This document shows positions 45,566 to 55,290 of a stretch of 64,000 nt of DNA, piece after piece. A model generated the notes under the pieces. It was not told where the DNA came from, searched no databases, and saw nothing but the letters and a program-made list of their open reading frames with translations. The position numbers and the translations under genes are program-made. This stretch comes from Bacteroidales bacterium (GTDB lineage Bacteria; Bacteroidota; Bacteroidia; Bacteroidales; P3): positions 186,001 through 250,000 of the forward strand of contig JAGBJI010000005.1 in the NCBI GenBank assembly GCA_017934545.1. Reading direction: 5' to 3'. Numbering within the stretch: position 1 is the first letter of the stretch; each line of letters starts with the position of its first letter.

Positions 45566-46368
45566 CGATTGTGCTGCTGTTATTGACGATACGCTATGAA
45601 GTCGTGAAGAATCATTCGTGGCGATTGCCTGAGCAGAAGCATATTCTGTTTATGGGAGCGGCGCATATCGTACACGGAATTGATGACTCAATGCTTGAAG
45701 AGGCCATCAACGTGGTCAGCCCAAGTGAGAGATATATGTACACGTATATTAAGTTAAAGAATATCATTGCAGAAAATCCGCAGGTAGATACCGTGTTTAT
45801 GGAATTGGCAGCAACAGACCTGTGGGAAGATACGGACTACAAGTATCATACACCGAACGAACAAAGCCACTATGTGAAAAACTACTGGCCATTGTTTGAT
45901 GAAGATAACTGGAGGGTATTCAAAAACGAGCCTTTTCAGGTGATGGGGGTTGTGGTGTCGAGCATCACTTCGCTTCGAGAGACTGGACAGACTTCGTGGT
46001 GGAAAGGATTAGGAGGCTATGAACTAAAGAAAAGTGTGATTGACCCCAATAAGAAACTAGAACTCAAGAACTATGTACCCAATAGCGGACATGCAGTGAA
46101 TTATGAATATCTGCATCGTATTATTGGGCTATGTATGTCAAATGGCATCAAACTGTATTTCCTCGATGCCCCTGTGTATCGTATAGAGGACATTTACGAT
46201 GTGGTGTATTTCCAAGAGGCATACGAACGGAACTTTTCGGAGATAGAATTTTTAGACTACAGCGAGTGGTCTATACCGATGGATGAGAGGGGTGACGGCA
46301 GTCACTTGAATGATAAGGGCGCGAAACGGTTTACAAACGAAATTAAGAATAGGTTTAATCTGAAATAA
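45566..46368 (+). pseudogene. MBOAT-partner membrane-anchored protein (DltD/AlgX-like), N-terminus lost
   Basis: The coding part opens inside a membrane segment (VAIVLLLLTIRYEVV), followed by ILFMGAAHIVHGIDDSML, YTYIKLKNIIAENPQVDTVFM and a C-terminal GDGSHLNDKGAKRF. This pattern fits SGNH-like partners (DltD or AlgX/AlgJ-type) that work with MBOAT proteins to acylate extracellular polymers. GAAH stands where such proteins have a GxSH or GDS-type motif. The upstream ATG at 45442 is in the out-of-frame shadow of MBOAT, so no proper start exists. A deletion fused it to the MBOAT remnant. Confidence 0.6.
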
Positions 46369-46380
46369 AAACAGGAATAA

Positions 46381-47532
46381 ATGAAAATAGTATTATCAGG
46401 TGTCGAAACCAATAACAAGGGAGCGGAACTGATGCTCTATGCGATATTGCAGGAGGTGGAGCGGAAGTGTCCGGATGCCGTGGTGTATGTAGAGCCAAAC
46501 TCTGTTAAACAGGGGCTAAGTTATCTAAAAACGAAACAGAAACTGAAAGAAAAACCAATAGGTAAAGTGGTTAAAATATGTAGTAAGTTTCATGTCTATG
46601 GGATAGCATATCGATTAAAAATTCCTACGATGCTGATGGAAGATGTATATCCGATAAAAGGCGCAGACTTTTTCCTAGATGGTGCAGGATTTCACTTCTC
46701 AGATCAATGGAACTACCCAGATAGTTATATAGAAAGAAAAAAACGTTTGTGGGAGGGAACAAAACGAAATGGAACCAAGATTGTTTTTTTGCCTCAGGCA
46801 TTCGGATCTTTTGAAAAGCCACAGTCTCTAAAATATTTAGGGTATGCTTCTGAGTATGCCGACATCATAATGGCAAGGGAACAACAATCTTTCGACTATT
46901 TGTCTAAGTCTGGTGTGGTTGATATGAAAAAAGTTAGATTGTTTCCAGATTTTACATCGTTAGTTGAAGGCGTGTTCCCTATAGAATATGCAAACCTACG
47001 AAATTCAATATGCATTATTCCCAACTATAACATGATAGAGAGTGGCACGATTAGTATAGAAGATTATTTAAGTTTACTTACTTCGTTCATAAATAGTGCT
47101 CGTAATAAAGGAATAGAAAGCTATATACTGAACCATGAGGGCATTAAAGATGAAAAACTGGCATATATGTGCAGGAAGAAACTGGATAATAACATTGATG
47201 TAGTAACCGGTTTGAATGCCCTAGAGGTAAAGGGGCTGATAGCATCCTCGTATATGGTCATCTCTTCAAGATTCCATGGTGTAGTATCATCACTAAATTC
47301 ATGTGTGCCGTGTTTGGCTACAAGTTGGAGTCATAAATATGAAGAATTATACAATGATTATGGCATTTGTGAAGGTGTGTTGCCACTTGGGGATATAAAT
47401 AAAGCAATAGAAAAAATGGATGTGCTCCTTGATAAGGAAGCCAATTACGCTATGCGTAAACACCTTGAAAAAGAAATAGGGATAATCCAAGATAAGAACA
47501 GAGAGATGTGGAACGTTGTTTGGAATACGTGA
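46381..47532 (+). CDS. Polysaccharide pyruvyl transferase family protein
   Basis: This 383-aa protein of the PF04230 family (WcaK/CsaB/PssM relatives) adds pyruvate ketals to sugars, or has related roles in capsule loci. Typical pieces are the N-terminal SGVETNNKGAELMLYAIL, FFLDGAGFHFSDQW, VFLPQAFGSFEKP and the C-terminal VISSRFHGVVSSLNSCVPCLATSWSHKY, whose SRFH is the most conserved part. It starts 12 bases after the preceding frame. The acceptor sugar is unknown. Confidence 0.88.
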   Translation: MKIVLSGVETNNKGAELMLYAILQEVERKCPDAVVYVEPNSVKQGLSYLKTKQKLKEKPIGKVVKICSKFHVYGIAYRLKIPTMLMEDVYPIKGADFFLDGAGFHFSDQWNYPDSYIERKKRLWEGTKRNGTKIVFLPQAFGSFEKPQSLKYLGYASEYADIIMAREQQSFDYLSKSGVVDMKKVRLFPDFTSLVEGVFPIEYANLRNSICIIPNYNMIESGTISIEDYLSLLTSFINSARNKGIESYILNHEGIKDEKLAYMCRKKLDNNIDVVTGLNALEVKGLIASSYMVISSRFHGVVSSLNSCVPCLATSWSHKYEELYNDYGICEGVLPLGDINKAIEKMDVLLDKEANYAMRKHLEKEIGIIQDKNREMWNVVWNT

Positions 47533-47561
47533 TTAATCCCCTTACGAAAAACAACACAATT

Positions 47562-48455
47562 ATGACTATAGAAAATGTTAAAATTATCGAACTCCCAAAG
47601 ATTCTGGATAATCGTGGAAACTTGTCGTTTGCTCAGAATTTGGAACAGATTCCTTTTGAGATAAAACGAATCTATTGGTTATATGATGTACCAGGTGGAG
47701 TAGGAAGGGGTGGCCATGCTGAAATTAACAACGATGAAGTGGTTATAGCGTTATCTGGTGCTTTTGATATAGTAGTAGATGATGGCGTTAATCAAAAATC
47801 ATTTACATTAAACCGCTCATACTATGGACTCTTCATTCCGAAGGGTTTGTGGCGAGAAATAAAAAATTTCTCCACAAACGCTGTCGCCTTGGAATTTGGC
47901 AGTATACCATATGACGTGAAGGACTACATTAGGAACTATAATGAGTTTTTGAAATTCTCTTCTATCGGGTCACATGATTTGATGATAAACGATATTGGAC
48001 TAAACAAACCCACAATAAAGAATAATACAGGCGATGTTAATTGTGTTTTTGATTGTTCAATAGTCGAATTGGATAAGCACCATAGCGATAGAAAAGGAAA
48101 CCTTACCGTTGTGGAGAATGGGTGTACACTTCCCTTTAGTGTAAAAAGGGTCTATTATCTCTACGATATACCAGGTGGAGAATCTCGAGGTGCTCATGCG
48201 CACAAAAAACTTAGCCAACTTATAGTGTCTGTGTCGGGATCATTCCGCGTGACATTAGACGACGGAAATATTAAACGCTCATTTGTGTTAAATAGACCCT
48301 ATCAAGGATTGTATGTGAAGCCTGGAATATGGAGAGATTTGGATGATTTTTCGGCAGGGGCTGTCTGTATGGTGTTGGCCTCTGATGTGTATAAAAATGA
48401 TGACTATATCCGTTCATATGAAGAATTTAAGATATTTAGAAACAATCTAAAATAG
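47562..48455 (+). CDS. Tandem WxcM/FdtA-like cupin protein (sugar 3,4-ketoisomerase)
   Basis: This 297-aa protein is made of two FdtA-like cupin domains (about 1-135 and 160-297). FdtA converts dTDP-4-keto-6-deoxyglucose to the 3-keto isomer using the paired His of RGAHAH. Domain 2 has RGAHAH (209-214) intact, while domain 1 has RGGHAE (49-54), missing the second His, so domain 1 is probably inactive or different. An FdtB-like aminotransferase lies two genes on. The upstream steps (RmlA, RmlB) are not intact here. The start at ATG 47562 is chosen over the in-frame 47508, which overlaps the previous gene. Confidence 0.85.
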   Translation: MTIENVKIIELPKILDNRGNLSFAQNLEQIPFEIKRIYWLYDVPGGVGRGGHAEINNDEVVIALSGAFDIVVDDGVNQKSFTLNRSYYGLFIPKGLWREIKNFSTNAVALEFGSIPYDVKDYIRNYNEFLKFSSIGSHDLMINDIGLNKPTIKNNTGDVNCVFDCSIVELDKHHSDRKGNLTVVENGCTLPFSVKRVYYLYDIPGGESRGAHAHKKLSQLIVSVSGSFRVTLDDGNIKRSFVLNRPYQGLYVKPGIWRDLDDFSAGAVCMVLASDVYKNDDYIRSYEEFKIFRNNLK

Positions 48456-48461
48456 AAGAGA

Positions 48462-49322
48462 ATGGCAGTGAGTATTATTATTCCTTCTTATAATAGGGCA
48501 GAACTCTTAAAGAAGACATTGATGAGTGTTGTCAATCAGACTTCGTCCGACTGGGAATGTATTGTTGTAGATGATATGTCAACAGATAATACTAAAGAAA
48601 TTGTGTTGTCTTTTGAGCAAGAAAATTCTCAGGTTCATTATTATTTGAACAACCGTAAAAGGGGTGCGCAGGGAGCTAGAAATACAGGACTTTATCATGC
48701 CCAGTATGATTGGGTGATGTTTTTTGATTCTGATAACATTATGCACCCTGATTTTGTAAAAACGATGTTGGACAATCAGTCAAATGGCATTGATGTATTA
48801 GCTTGTTGTTCTGATATACTTGATATCAATAGTGGTCGGACAGGCAGAATAATGAATCCGAATTGCAATGGAGATGTTCATGACGAACTTTTTTGCGGAA
48901 AAACCTATGTGGATTTCAATCAGGCTATCATACGTAAAGCTAAAATTCATGAAATAGGAGATTTGGATGAGAATTGCCCGTCAATGCAGGAATGGGATAC
49001 TCATATCAGATTAAGCAAGGTTGCTAGATATTCAATGATAGAGGACGTTCTGATTGATTATTATATGGGAGGGAAAGATGCTATCACATCAAATAGTCAG
49101 AGAGAAGTAATAGGTAGACTCTATATACTAAATAAACACCTAAAGGAATGGAAGCAGAAACAAATGAGGCTTACGAAGTTTTCATTTCAGATTTATTTCT
49201 TTATTAATAAGAATAAAGATGAAAAATTCAAAAAAGAGAAAATAAATGAGTTAAAAAAATTAGTATCTCTGCTTAAACCTAGGATAATACTATGTTCACT
49301 TTGGGTTAGAATTAAACATTAA
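48462..49322 (+). CDS. Family 2 glycosyltransferase
   Basis: This 286-aa GT-A enzyme has the start SIIIPSYNRAELLKKTLMSVVNQT, VVDDMSTDNTKEIV, and a DSD motif at VMFFDSDNIMHPDF that binds the metal and nucleotide-sugar. QEWDTHIRLSK further on is the acceptor-side region. It is expected to act on the cytoplasmic face on the growing repeat unit. Donor sugar cannot be told. It begins six bases after the cupin gene. Confidence 0.9.
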   Translation: MAVSIIIPSYNRAELLKKTLMSVVNQTSSDWECIVVDDMSTDNTKEIVLSFEQENSQVHYYLNNRKRGAQGARNTGLYHAQYDWVMFFDSDNIMHPDFVKTMLDNQSNGIDVLACCSDILDINSGRTGRIMNPNCNGDVHDELFCGKTYVDFNQAIIRKAKIHEIGDLDENCPSMQEWDTHIRLSKVARYSMIEDVLIDYYMGGKDAITSNSQREVIGRLYILNKHLKEWKQKQMRLTKFSFQIYFFINKNKDEKFKKEKINELKKLVSLLKPRIILCSLWVRIKH

Positions 49323-49333
49323 AAATATAATAT

Positions 49334-50443
49334 ATGATACCATTTTTATCTTTAAAAGACGTAACAACTCTTCATGGAGTAGAGATTAACGAGGCGGTGA
49401 ATCGCGTAGTTAATTCAGGCTGGTATCTCCAGGGTAAAGAGAATGAGCGGTTTGAGGAGAGTTACTCGAAGTTTATTGGAACAAAATACACCATCGGTTG
49501 TGCAAACGGATTGGATGCGCTCATCTGGATTTTCCGTGCGTACATCGAGATGGGAATGATGCAACCGGGTGACGAGGTAATTGTGCCGGCAAATACCTAT
49601 ATCGCTACCATCCTTGCTATCACAGAGAATGACTTGAATCCCATCCTCGTAGAGCCAAAACTCAATACACTTGAGATAGACGATGATAAGATAGAGGAAG
49701 TGATTACACATAGAACCAAGGCTATTGCTATAGTACACTTGTATGGTCGCAATGCCTATACAGATAAGATTGGAGAACTGTGCAAGAAGTATAATCTGAA
49801 ACTTATTGAGGACAATGCTCAAGCACATGGTTGCAAGCACATCGATGGCAGAATCACTGGCGGTATTGGAGATGCGGCTGGTCATAGTTTCTATCCCGGC
49901 AAGAACCTTGGTGCATTGGGTGATGGTGGTGCAGTGACTACTAATGATTCTGAATTGGCCTCAGTGGTACGTGCCTTGACTAACTATGGTTCACAGAAAA
50001 AGTATGTTTTCGAATATACAGGCCGTAACTCTCGTTTGGATGAGATACAGGCTGCTGTACTGGATGTGAAGTTGAAATATCTTGTTGAGGACAATGCTCA
50101 CCGTAAAGAAGTGGCACATCTGTATTACGAAGGAATAAAGAATCCTTTGGTGTCGCTGCCTGATTTGCTACCTGACGAGCAGAATGCCTACCACTTGTTC
50201 CCGATTCTTGTGGGTCGTAGTAAACGCGATGCTCTGCACGACTATCTGGAGCAGAACGGTGTAGGAACAGTAATTCACTATCCTATTCCTCCTCACAAGC
50301 AGGAATGCTACAAGGATTGGAATGGTATAATCTTGCCAATCACGGAACAGATTGCTAATGAGGAGTTGAGTCTACCTATGGGACCTGCTATTACCAAGTG
50401 TAAAATAAAGAAAATTATCGAACTGTTGAACCGATTCGAATAA
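49334..50443 (+). CDS. PLP-dependent sugar aminotransferase (DegT/DnrJ/EryC1; FdtB-like)
   Basis: This 369-aa aminotransferase has the PLP lysine K190 in [28 protein letters not shown] (Asp and Gln contacts to the cofactor) and [21 protein letters not shown]-like residues (217-237) of the family. In combination with the FdtA-like cupin it most likely makes dTDP-3-amino-3,6-dideoxy-hexose (FdtB role). An N-acetyltransferase (FdtC) is not seen in the window. The ORF follows the glycosyltransferase after 11 bases, so it belongs to the same operon. Confidence 0.9.
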   Translation: MIPFLSLKDVTTLHGVEINEAVNRVVNSGWYLQGKENERFEESYSKFIGTKYTIGCANGLDALIWIFRAYIEMGMMQPGDEVIVPANTYIATILAITENDLNPILVEPKLNTLEIDDDKIEEVITHRTKAIAIVHLYGRNAYTDKIGELCKKYNLKLIEDNAQAHGCKHIDGRITGGIGDAAGHSFYPGKNLGALGDGGAVTTNDSELASVVRALTNYGSQKKYVFEYTGRNSRLDEIQAAVLDVKLKYLVEDNAHRKEVAHLYYEGIKNPLVSLPDLLPDEQNAYHLFPILVGRSKRDALHDYLEQNGVGTVIHYPIPPHKQECYKDWNGIILPITEQIANEELSLPMGPAITKCKIKKIIELLNRFE

Positions 50444-50446
50444 ATA

Positions 50447-51394
50447 ATGGATTACGCAAAAATCAATGTGCTTATAGTAACCTACAAGCAGGCTGATGTC
50501 ATTGGTAGAAATATTGAGTCTATCCTTAGACAAAAAGAATATGGACTTAATAAAATTATTATTTGTGATGATTGCTCTCCAGATAACAATTGGGATGTGA
50601 TACAGAAATATGTATCCCAATATCCTAACAATATTATTGCGTATAGGAATAGTCAGAATTTAGGAATCTATGGAAACTCAAATAAATTAGCATCATTATG
50701 TGGTGATGCGGACTTGTATTGTTGGTTGGAGGGCGACGATGCCCTTCGTGATGGATTCTTTAAAACTATGCAAAATTTTATCATTGATAATCATATAAAT
50801 TTAGAAGAATCAATTGGGTTGTTCGGTGATTACTATGCAATCTCTCCGAATGGTAGTAAGACATTGATTAAGAACGATTTTGCGGTTAAGGGATATTCAC
50901 CATACGGTGCTTACTTAAGGAACATTGCAACGTGGCGAGCCTCTCTGTTTTCTGCAAGTATAATTAAACAATTCAAGCCTGTAATTTGTGATAAGGGTCT
51001 AATATTGGCAGAAACATTATTTGACTCTCAGTGGTTTAAATATATGACTAAAGCCTATTATTGTCCTGTTGCAGGTTCTATCTATTATACAGGAATAGGA
51101 GTTTCGGCGATATGGGGATTAAGTAAATCTGATTCAGACTATCGCACATTAGAAACCATAAATATGTGGCAGTATTTATTGGATAATAAGATAGTTACAA
51201 AACCTGAGGATGTTTTTTGGGCTAATGCTAAAATAGCACAATCTCGATGTGTACGGAGGTTTTCTGTATGTGAATTACTTGATTTTGTTAAGAATGGTTT
51301 GAAGGGAATGCGAGGTTATAAGAAAAACTATATGTTGCTTTTCCTTCAGGCTTGTCATTTGATAGTGATTGGCATGCAAAAAGCGTTGAAATAG
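50447..51394 (+). CDS. Family 2 glycosyltransferase
   Basis: This 315-aa GT-A enzyme has INVLIVTYKQADVIGRNIESIL at the N-terminus, IICDDCSPDNNWDVI, and a DxD-like WLEGDDALRDGF. The C-terminal third (DFVKNGLKGMRGYKKNYMLL) is helical without clear membrane spans. It starts three bases after the aminotransferase stop. Specificity unknown. Confidence 0.88.
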   Translation: MDYAKINVLIVTYKQADVIGRNIESILRQKEYGLNKIIICDDCSPDNNWDVIQKYVSQYPNNIIAYRNSQNLGIYGNSNKLASLCGDADLYCWLEGDDALRDGFFKTMQNFIIDNHINLEESIGLFGDYYAISPNGSKTLIKNDFAVKGYSPYGAYLRNIATWRASLFSASIIKQFKPVICDKGLILAETLFDSQWFKYMTKAYYCPVAGSIYYTGIGVSAIWGLSKSDSDYRTLETINMWQYLLDNKIVTKPEDVFWANAKIAQSRCVRRFSVCELLDFVKNGLKGMRGYKKNYMLLFLQACHLIVIGMQKALK

Positions 51395-51402
51395 AGAATT
51401 GT

Positions 51403-52677
51403 ATGAATTCATTGTTTTCAAAGAAGTACTGGCTTTTGTTATTTGCCGGTTCTGTATGTTCAGTTTCCAGTTGTTTGTTTTACTCATCAAATGGCGCTAC
51501 GTTACAATCAATGATTGTAACTGCTGTTTTTGTTTTAATGACAATGTTCATGAAGCAAGAGAATCAGTTGTACATGATAGCATTAAGTCTTCCTAACACA
51601 AAAGCATTGGCTTTAGGTGGAATATCTGCTTCAATCTTAATTTGTGTGGTAGCAGTGATGTGGAATTATATAAAAAGAAATAAGAGAGCATCCATACCTA
51701 TGACGGCAATAATACTGTTGTTTTATTGTATACAGTATTTAATAAGAAGTAACGACGTGTTGATGGGTATTGTAATGCCAATTAAAACAATGGTGAATAT
51801 ACTATTCTTTTTGCTATTGACATCAAATATGAAAATTGCCCAAAAGTCGTTTGATACAGGTTTGAAAGCATCTATATCCATGTTCGTAGGTATAACATCA
51901 GCATTAGTTGCAAGTATATTTGGTAACAGTGAATTAGGAGGAAGATTTACTATTGCAGGCAACGACTCTAATATGATTTCTATTGAAATAGCATTTGTAA
52001 TTGCTTATTTAAGTGTTGCCTATTTTACAAGAAAACAGATTTCTAATATTGCATATTTAGGAATTGCATGTGCATTAGGACTGATGAGTATGATGTGTAG
52101 TTCCAGAATGGGCATTCTATTGTATATATTTGTAATTATAGTTTCATTGTCATTAAATGCGAGACGTGTCGGAAAGACAATGATGATGATTGTAGTGTTG
52201 GGAGTAGCTGGAGTTTCATTTTTACTGTTACCATTTGGTCAGTCCCTAATAGACGGACTCCTCTTACGCATGGAAGTACTTGAAAATGCTGCTGATATAT
52301 CTAACGGACGCTTTGAGATATGGAACGAATATTTTGCGGTATTGAATAGTAATCAGTTGTATTGGTTATTTGGTTTAGGAAGTTATGCTGACAAGGGATT
52401 GGAGAATATGGCACACAATTTTCTTCTTGAGGACATTGCTGCATATGGTATTATTGGCGTTATTCTACTATACTCTACTTATGTTTCTATCTATAGAAAA
52501 CAGTATAGACTGTCGCATATCGTCAACCCTTTTAGGTGGTCGTTGTATTATTCAATGCCCTTTTTCGTACCTATTATAGGTAGTTTGACTTTGCATGGTT
52601 TAGGTAGTATTATGATTACTACCATGTTGTACCTTGGAGTACTATGTATGACGGGAGCAGTAAGGAGAAATGTATAA
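51403..52677 (+). CDS. wzy: Polysaccharide polymerase candidate (Wzy/O-antigen ligase-like)
   Basis: This protein of about 424 aa has ten or more predicted membrane segments and a longer hydrophilic loop near residues 280-330 (RMEVLENAADISNGRFEIW...). The sequence GRFEIWNEYFAVLNS followed by a GLGSYADKG segment and AHNFLLEDIAAYGIIG resembles the periplasmic loop motif of O-antigen polymerase or ligase proteins (Wzy_C-like). It is the only Wzy candidate in the window and complements Wzx. The start at ATG 51403 avoids overlap with the previous gene. Confidence 0.78.
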   Translation: MNSLFSKKYWLLLFAGSVCSVSSCLFYSSNGATLQSMIVTAVFVLMTMFMKQENQLYMIALSLPNTKALALGGISASILICVVAVMWNYIKRNKRASIPMTAIILLFYCIQYLIRSNDVLMGIVMPIKTMVNILFFLLLTSNMKIAQKSFDTGLKASISMFVGITSALVASIFGNSELGGRFTIAGNDSNMISIEIAFVIAYLSVAYFTRKQISNIAYLGIACALGLMSMMCSSRMGILLYIFVIIVSLSLNARRVGKTMMMIVVLGVAGVSFLLLPFGQSLIDGLLLRMEVLENAADISNGRFEIWNEYFAVLNSNQLYWLFGLGSYADKGLENMAHNFLLEDIAAYGIIGVILLYSTYVSIYRKQYRLSHIVNPFRWSLYYSMPFFVPIIGSLTLHGLGSIMITTMLYLGVLCMTGAVRRNV

Positions 52678-52687
52678 TTAGGACAAG

Positions 52688-53896
52688 ATGAAAATACTTC
52701 AAATAAATCAAAATTACAATTTCGGTAGTACTGGTCGGATAATGAAAGAAATAAACGACTCAATCGTCAATTCTGGCAATGAGGGTTTTATGTTAGTAGC
52801 GTATGCGAATGGCATGGATGCTCATCTTTATGTTATGGAATCTCTACCAACAGAATGGGCAATAAAAAAGAACCTTATCATCAATCGTCTGACAGGCCTT
52901 ACTGGATATAAGGCAAAGAGAAGAACCAGAAAAGCAATCAAGTGGATTGAGTCGGTGAAGCCAGATATTATCCATTTGCATAATATACATGGTGATTGGA
53001 TTCATCTGGAATCTTTGTTTGACTACATAAGGAAGAATAATACCCCTGTGGTATGGACTCTTCATGACTGTTGGAGTTTTACTGGAAGATGTAGTCACTT
53101 TGATAACTTGCAGTGCTTCAGATGGTTGATAAAATGTAAAAAATGTCCAGATCTTGCAGTCTATCCGAAATCGTATTTCTTTGATTTCAGTGAAAAGATG
53201 TATGCTGACAAGAAAAAATGGTTCTCTGGATTAAGTTGTGCAACGATAGTTACGCCATCCAAATGGTTGGCAGACTATGTTAAACAGTCATTTCTCGGCA
53301 ACTACGAAGTGCAAGTTATCAATAATGGTATTGATTTGACACAGTTTGACAGAAAACAAACAAGAAGTAAGTATTTAGGTAATGATGGTAGAAAAGTAGT
53401 GCTTGGTGTAGCTGCATCTTGGACTCAAAGAAAGGGATTTGATGACATCATCAAACTGCACATGATATTAGATCCTAATCAATACGTGATAGTGGTTGTT
53501 GGTCTTAATGCTAAACAATATGATTCACTGCCAGAAGGTATCATAGGTGTGAAACGTACAAAGAATGTTATGGAATTAGCGGAACTATATTCCCAGGCGA
53601 GTGTTTTTGTCAATCCAACCTATCAGGATAACTATCCGACAGTAAATTTAGAAGCCATCGCTTGTGGAACGCCAGTCATTACCTATGAGACTGGAGGAAG
53701 TGTGGAGAGCATAACTCCAGAAACTGGAATTGTAGTAAAGAAAGGGGATATAAATGCGATGGCAGATGCAATATTGAAAGTATGCGAGGCGAGCGTTGAT
53801 TATAGCGAACAGTGCATATCTTATGCGCAACATCATTTCGATAAAAATGACCATTATCAAGAATATATTTCTCTCTATGAGGGAGATATAAGATAA
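52688..53896 (+). CDS. Family 4 glycosyltransferase
   Basis: This 402-aa GT-B enzyme has an N-terminus ILQINQNYNFGSTGRIMKEI with a Gly-rich turn, an IIHLHNIHGDWIHLE acceptor-side element, VLGVAASWTQRKGFDDIIKL and VNPTYQDNYPTVNLEAIACGTPVITYETGGS, the donor-binding EX7E region of GT4. It is likely to act with the other transferases on the repeat unit. Neighbours downstream are decayed. Confidence 0.9.
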   Translation: MKILQINQNYNFGSTGRIMKEINDSIVNSGNEGFMLVAYANGMDAHLYVMESLPTEWAIKKNLIINRLTGLTGYKAKRRTRKAIKWIESVKPDIIHLHNIHGDWIHLESLFDYIRKNNTPVVWTLHDCWSFTGRCSHFDNLQCFRWLIKCKKCPDLAVYPKSYFFDFSEKMYADKKKWFSGLSCATIVTPSKWLADYVKQSFLGNYEVQVINNGIDLTQFDRKQTRSKYLGNDGRKVVLGVAASWTQRKGFDDIIKLHMILDPNQYVIVVVGLNAKQYDSLPEGIIGVKRTKNVMELAELYSQASVFVNPTYQDNYPTVNLEAIACGTPVITYETGGSVESITPETGIVVKKGDINAMADAILKVCEASVDYSEQCISYAQHHFDKNDHYQEYISLYEGDIR

Positions 53897-55290
53897 GATT
53901 TTCTATGAGATGTATTTTATATTTAGCTATAACAAACAATATTGTTATAGCGGTCATTCAGTTGTGGTGCATTGTCTATACACGTAACCACAGAATTGTA
54001 TGGAACGGTAAGTGATGGTAAGACGGATGATTCCAGAGTTCTTTACAAGACCTTGCAGTCACCTTATAACCTATTTCTGAAGAAAAAATATTTGTTTTTT
54101 ATACTATATTGAAAAATTCGACACTATATAGGGAGTCTTTTAACAATCAGGTTTATGGTAACTTTTTAGACTAAAACTATATTCCTTGTATAATCCTCTC
54201 ATAGTGTTACTATAGAAGATATCATGCTGTTTTTTCAAGGTTAGTATTGGTAAATAACATAGCACATCAAATCATGAGATATTCGTGGATAATTCATCAA
54301 TGTAAGAATAGAGAGTGTTAGAATACTCTCTCATCGTGGAGATGGAATTTCTACATAGGTTCATATAGCGAATAGGTAAATCATAATCACTCGGTAATAA
54401 TACAGAATTGACAAATAAGCAACTTTGGTAAACAGTATATAACGGTTATTGAAGGCGATAATATTCTTATACAAAATTGAGAACTGGAAAATGATGCTAG
54501 TCGTCTATATGGATGACGACGAACATATAGCCCAATCATTCTTAAAAAGAGTCATGTATCATAATCAAAATAATTATGCAAGCTGTGACATAAATACTTG
54601 TCGTGTGGATTCGCAACTGAATAGGAAAAATAGAATAACAGTAGTAGGAAATCATATGGGAAAAATGTACCTGACAGGTAGTATCAGAACTAATTTTTCC
54701 GCAATTTCGATACGAGATGCCATAATAGCAGAAATCATAGACACTGAAATATAGGGATTTGTTATGGTGGAGGTATAAATATATAATTGCAATACATGTG
54801 TTGTAGAAATAATACGATTTGTTCCACATACTACGGAATCAGGGTTGCTACTTTGGATCAAATGGTATTGGACGATAATAAGATTTGGATATATGAGTCT
54901 TTTTATTTTAGCAATGACAGAATTTTGATACTACGATTGAGATTTTGTTTGCAGATTGGATTATCACAAAGAATAATATTGTTGGATGTATTTGGGTTAG
55001 AGGCGTAGTCAAGTGAACTTATAAAAATAAATGCAGAGTCGGCAGAGTGTCTATTTATATCAATCTGAATCGTACGTAAAGATACTGTTGATGGGATGGC
55101 TGTATTAAAAGTAAGACTTGTTGGGCAGAAAGAAACGTAAACCAAATAGTAGTTTTAGAGAGATACTGATATGCATTTGATGTATCAAAAAACAAGTACC
55201 ATAAGGCATCAAAATGAATCCTTAATCCGAAATTATGTGAAGGCAAGTTTACGAAAAGAAATACACTAATTGATTGAGAAAGGAATAATT
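53897..55290. other. Decayed region between glycosyltransferase genes, no intact gene
   Basis: About 1.4 kb of very AT-rich sequence holds many short frames broken by stops. One at 54449-54754 contains MDDDEHIAQSFLKRVMYHNQ and NRITVVGNHMGKMYLTG, a possible glycosyltransferase trace that I cannot assign. Another, starting RCILYLAITNNIVIAVIQ at 53907, is also unassigned. The stretch looks like one or two lost polysaccharide genes. Confidence 0.5.

Noticed and set aside
54449-54754. 101-codon open frame as a real gene
   Set aside because: It lies in a stretch dense with stops, lacks a recognisable domain, and fits a decayed glycosyltransferase better.
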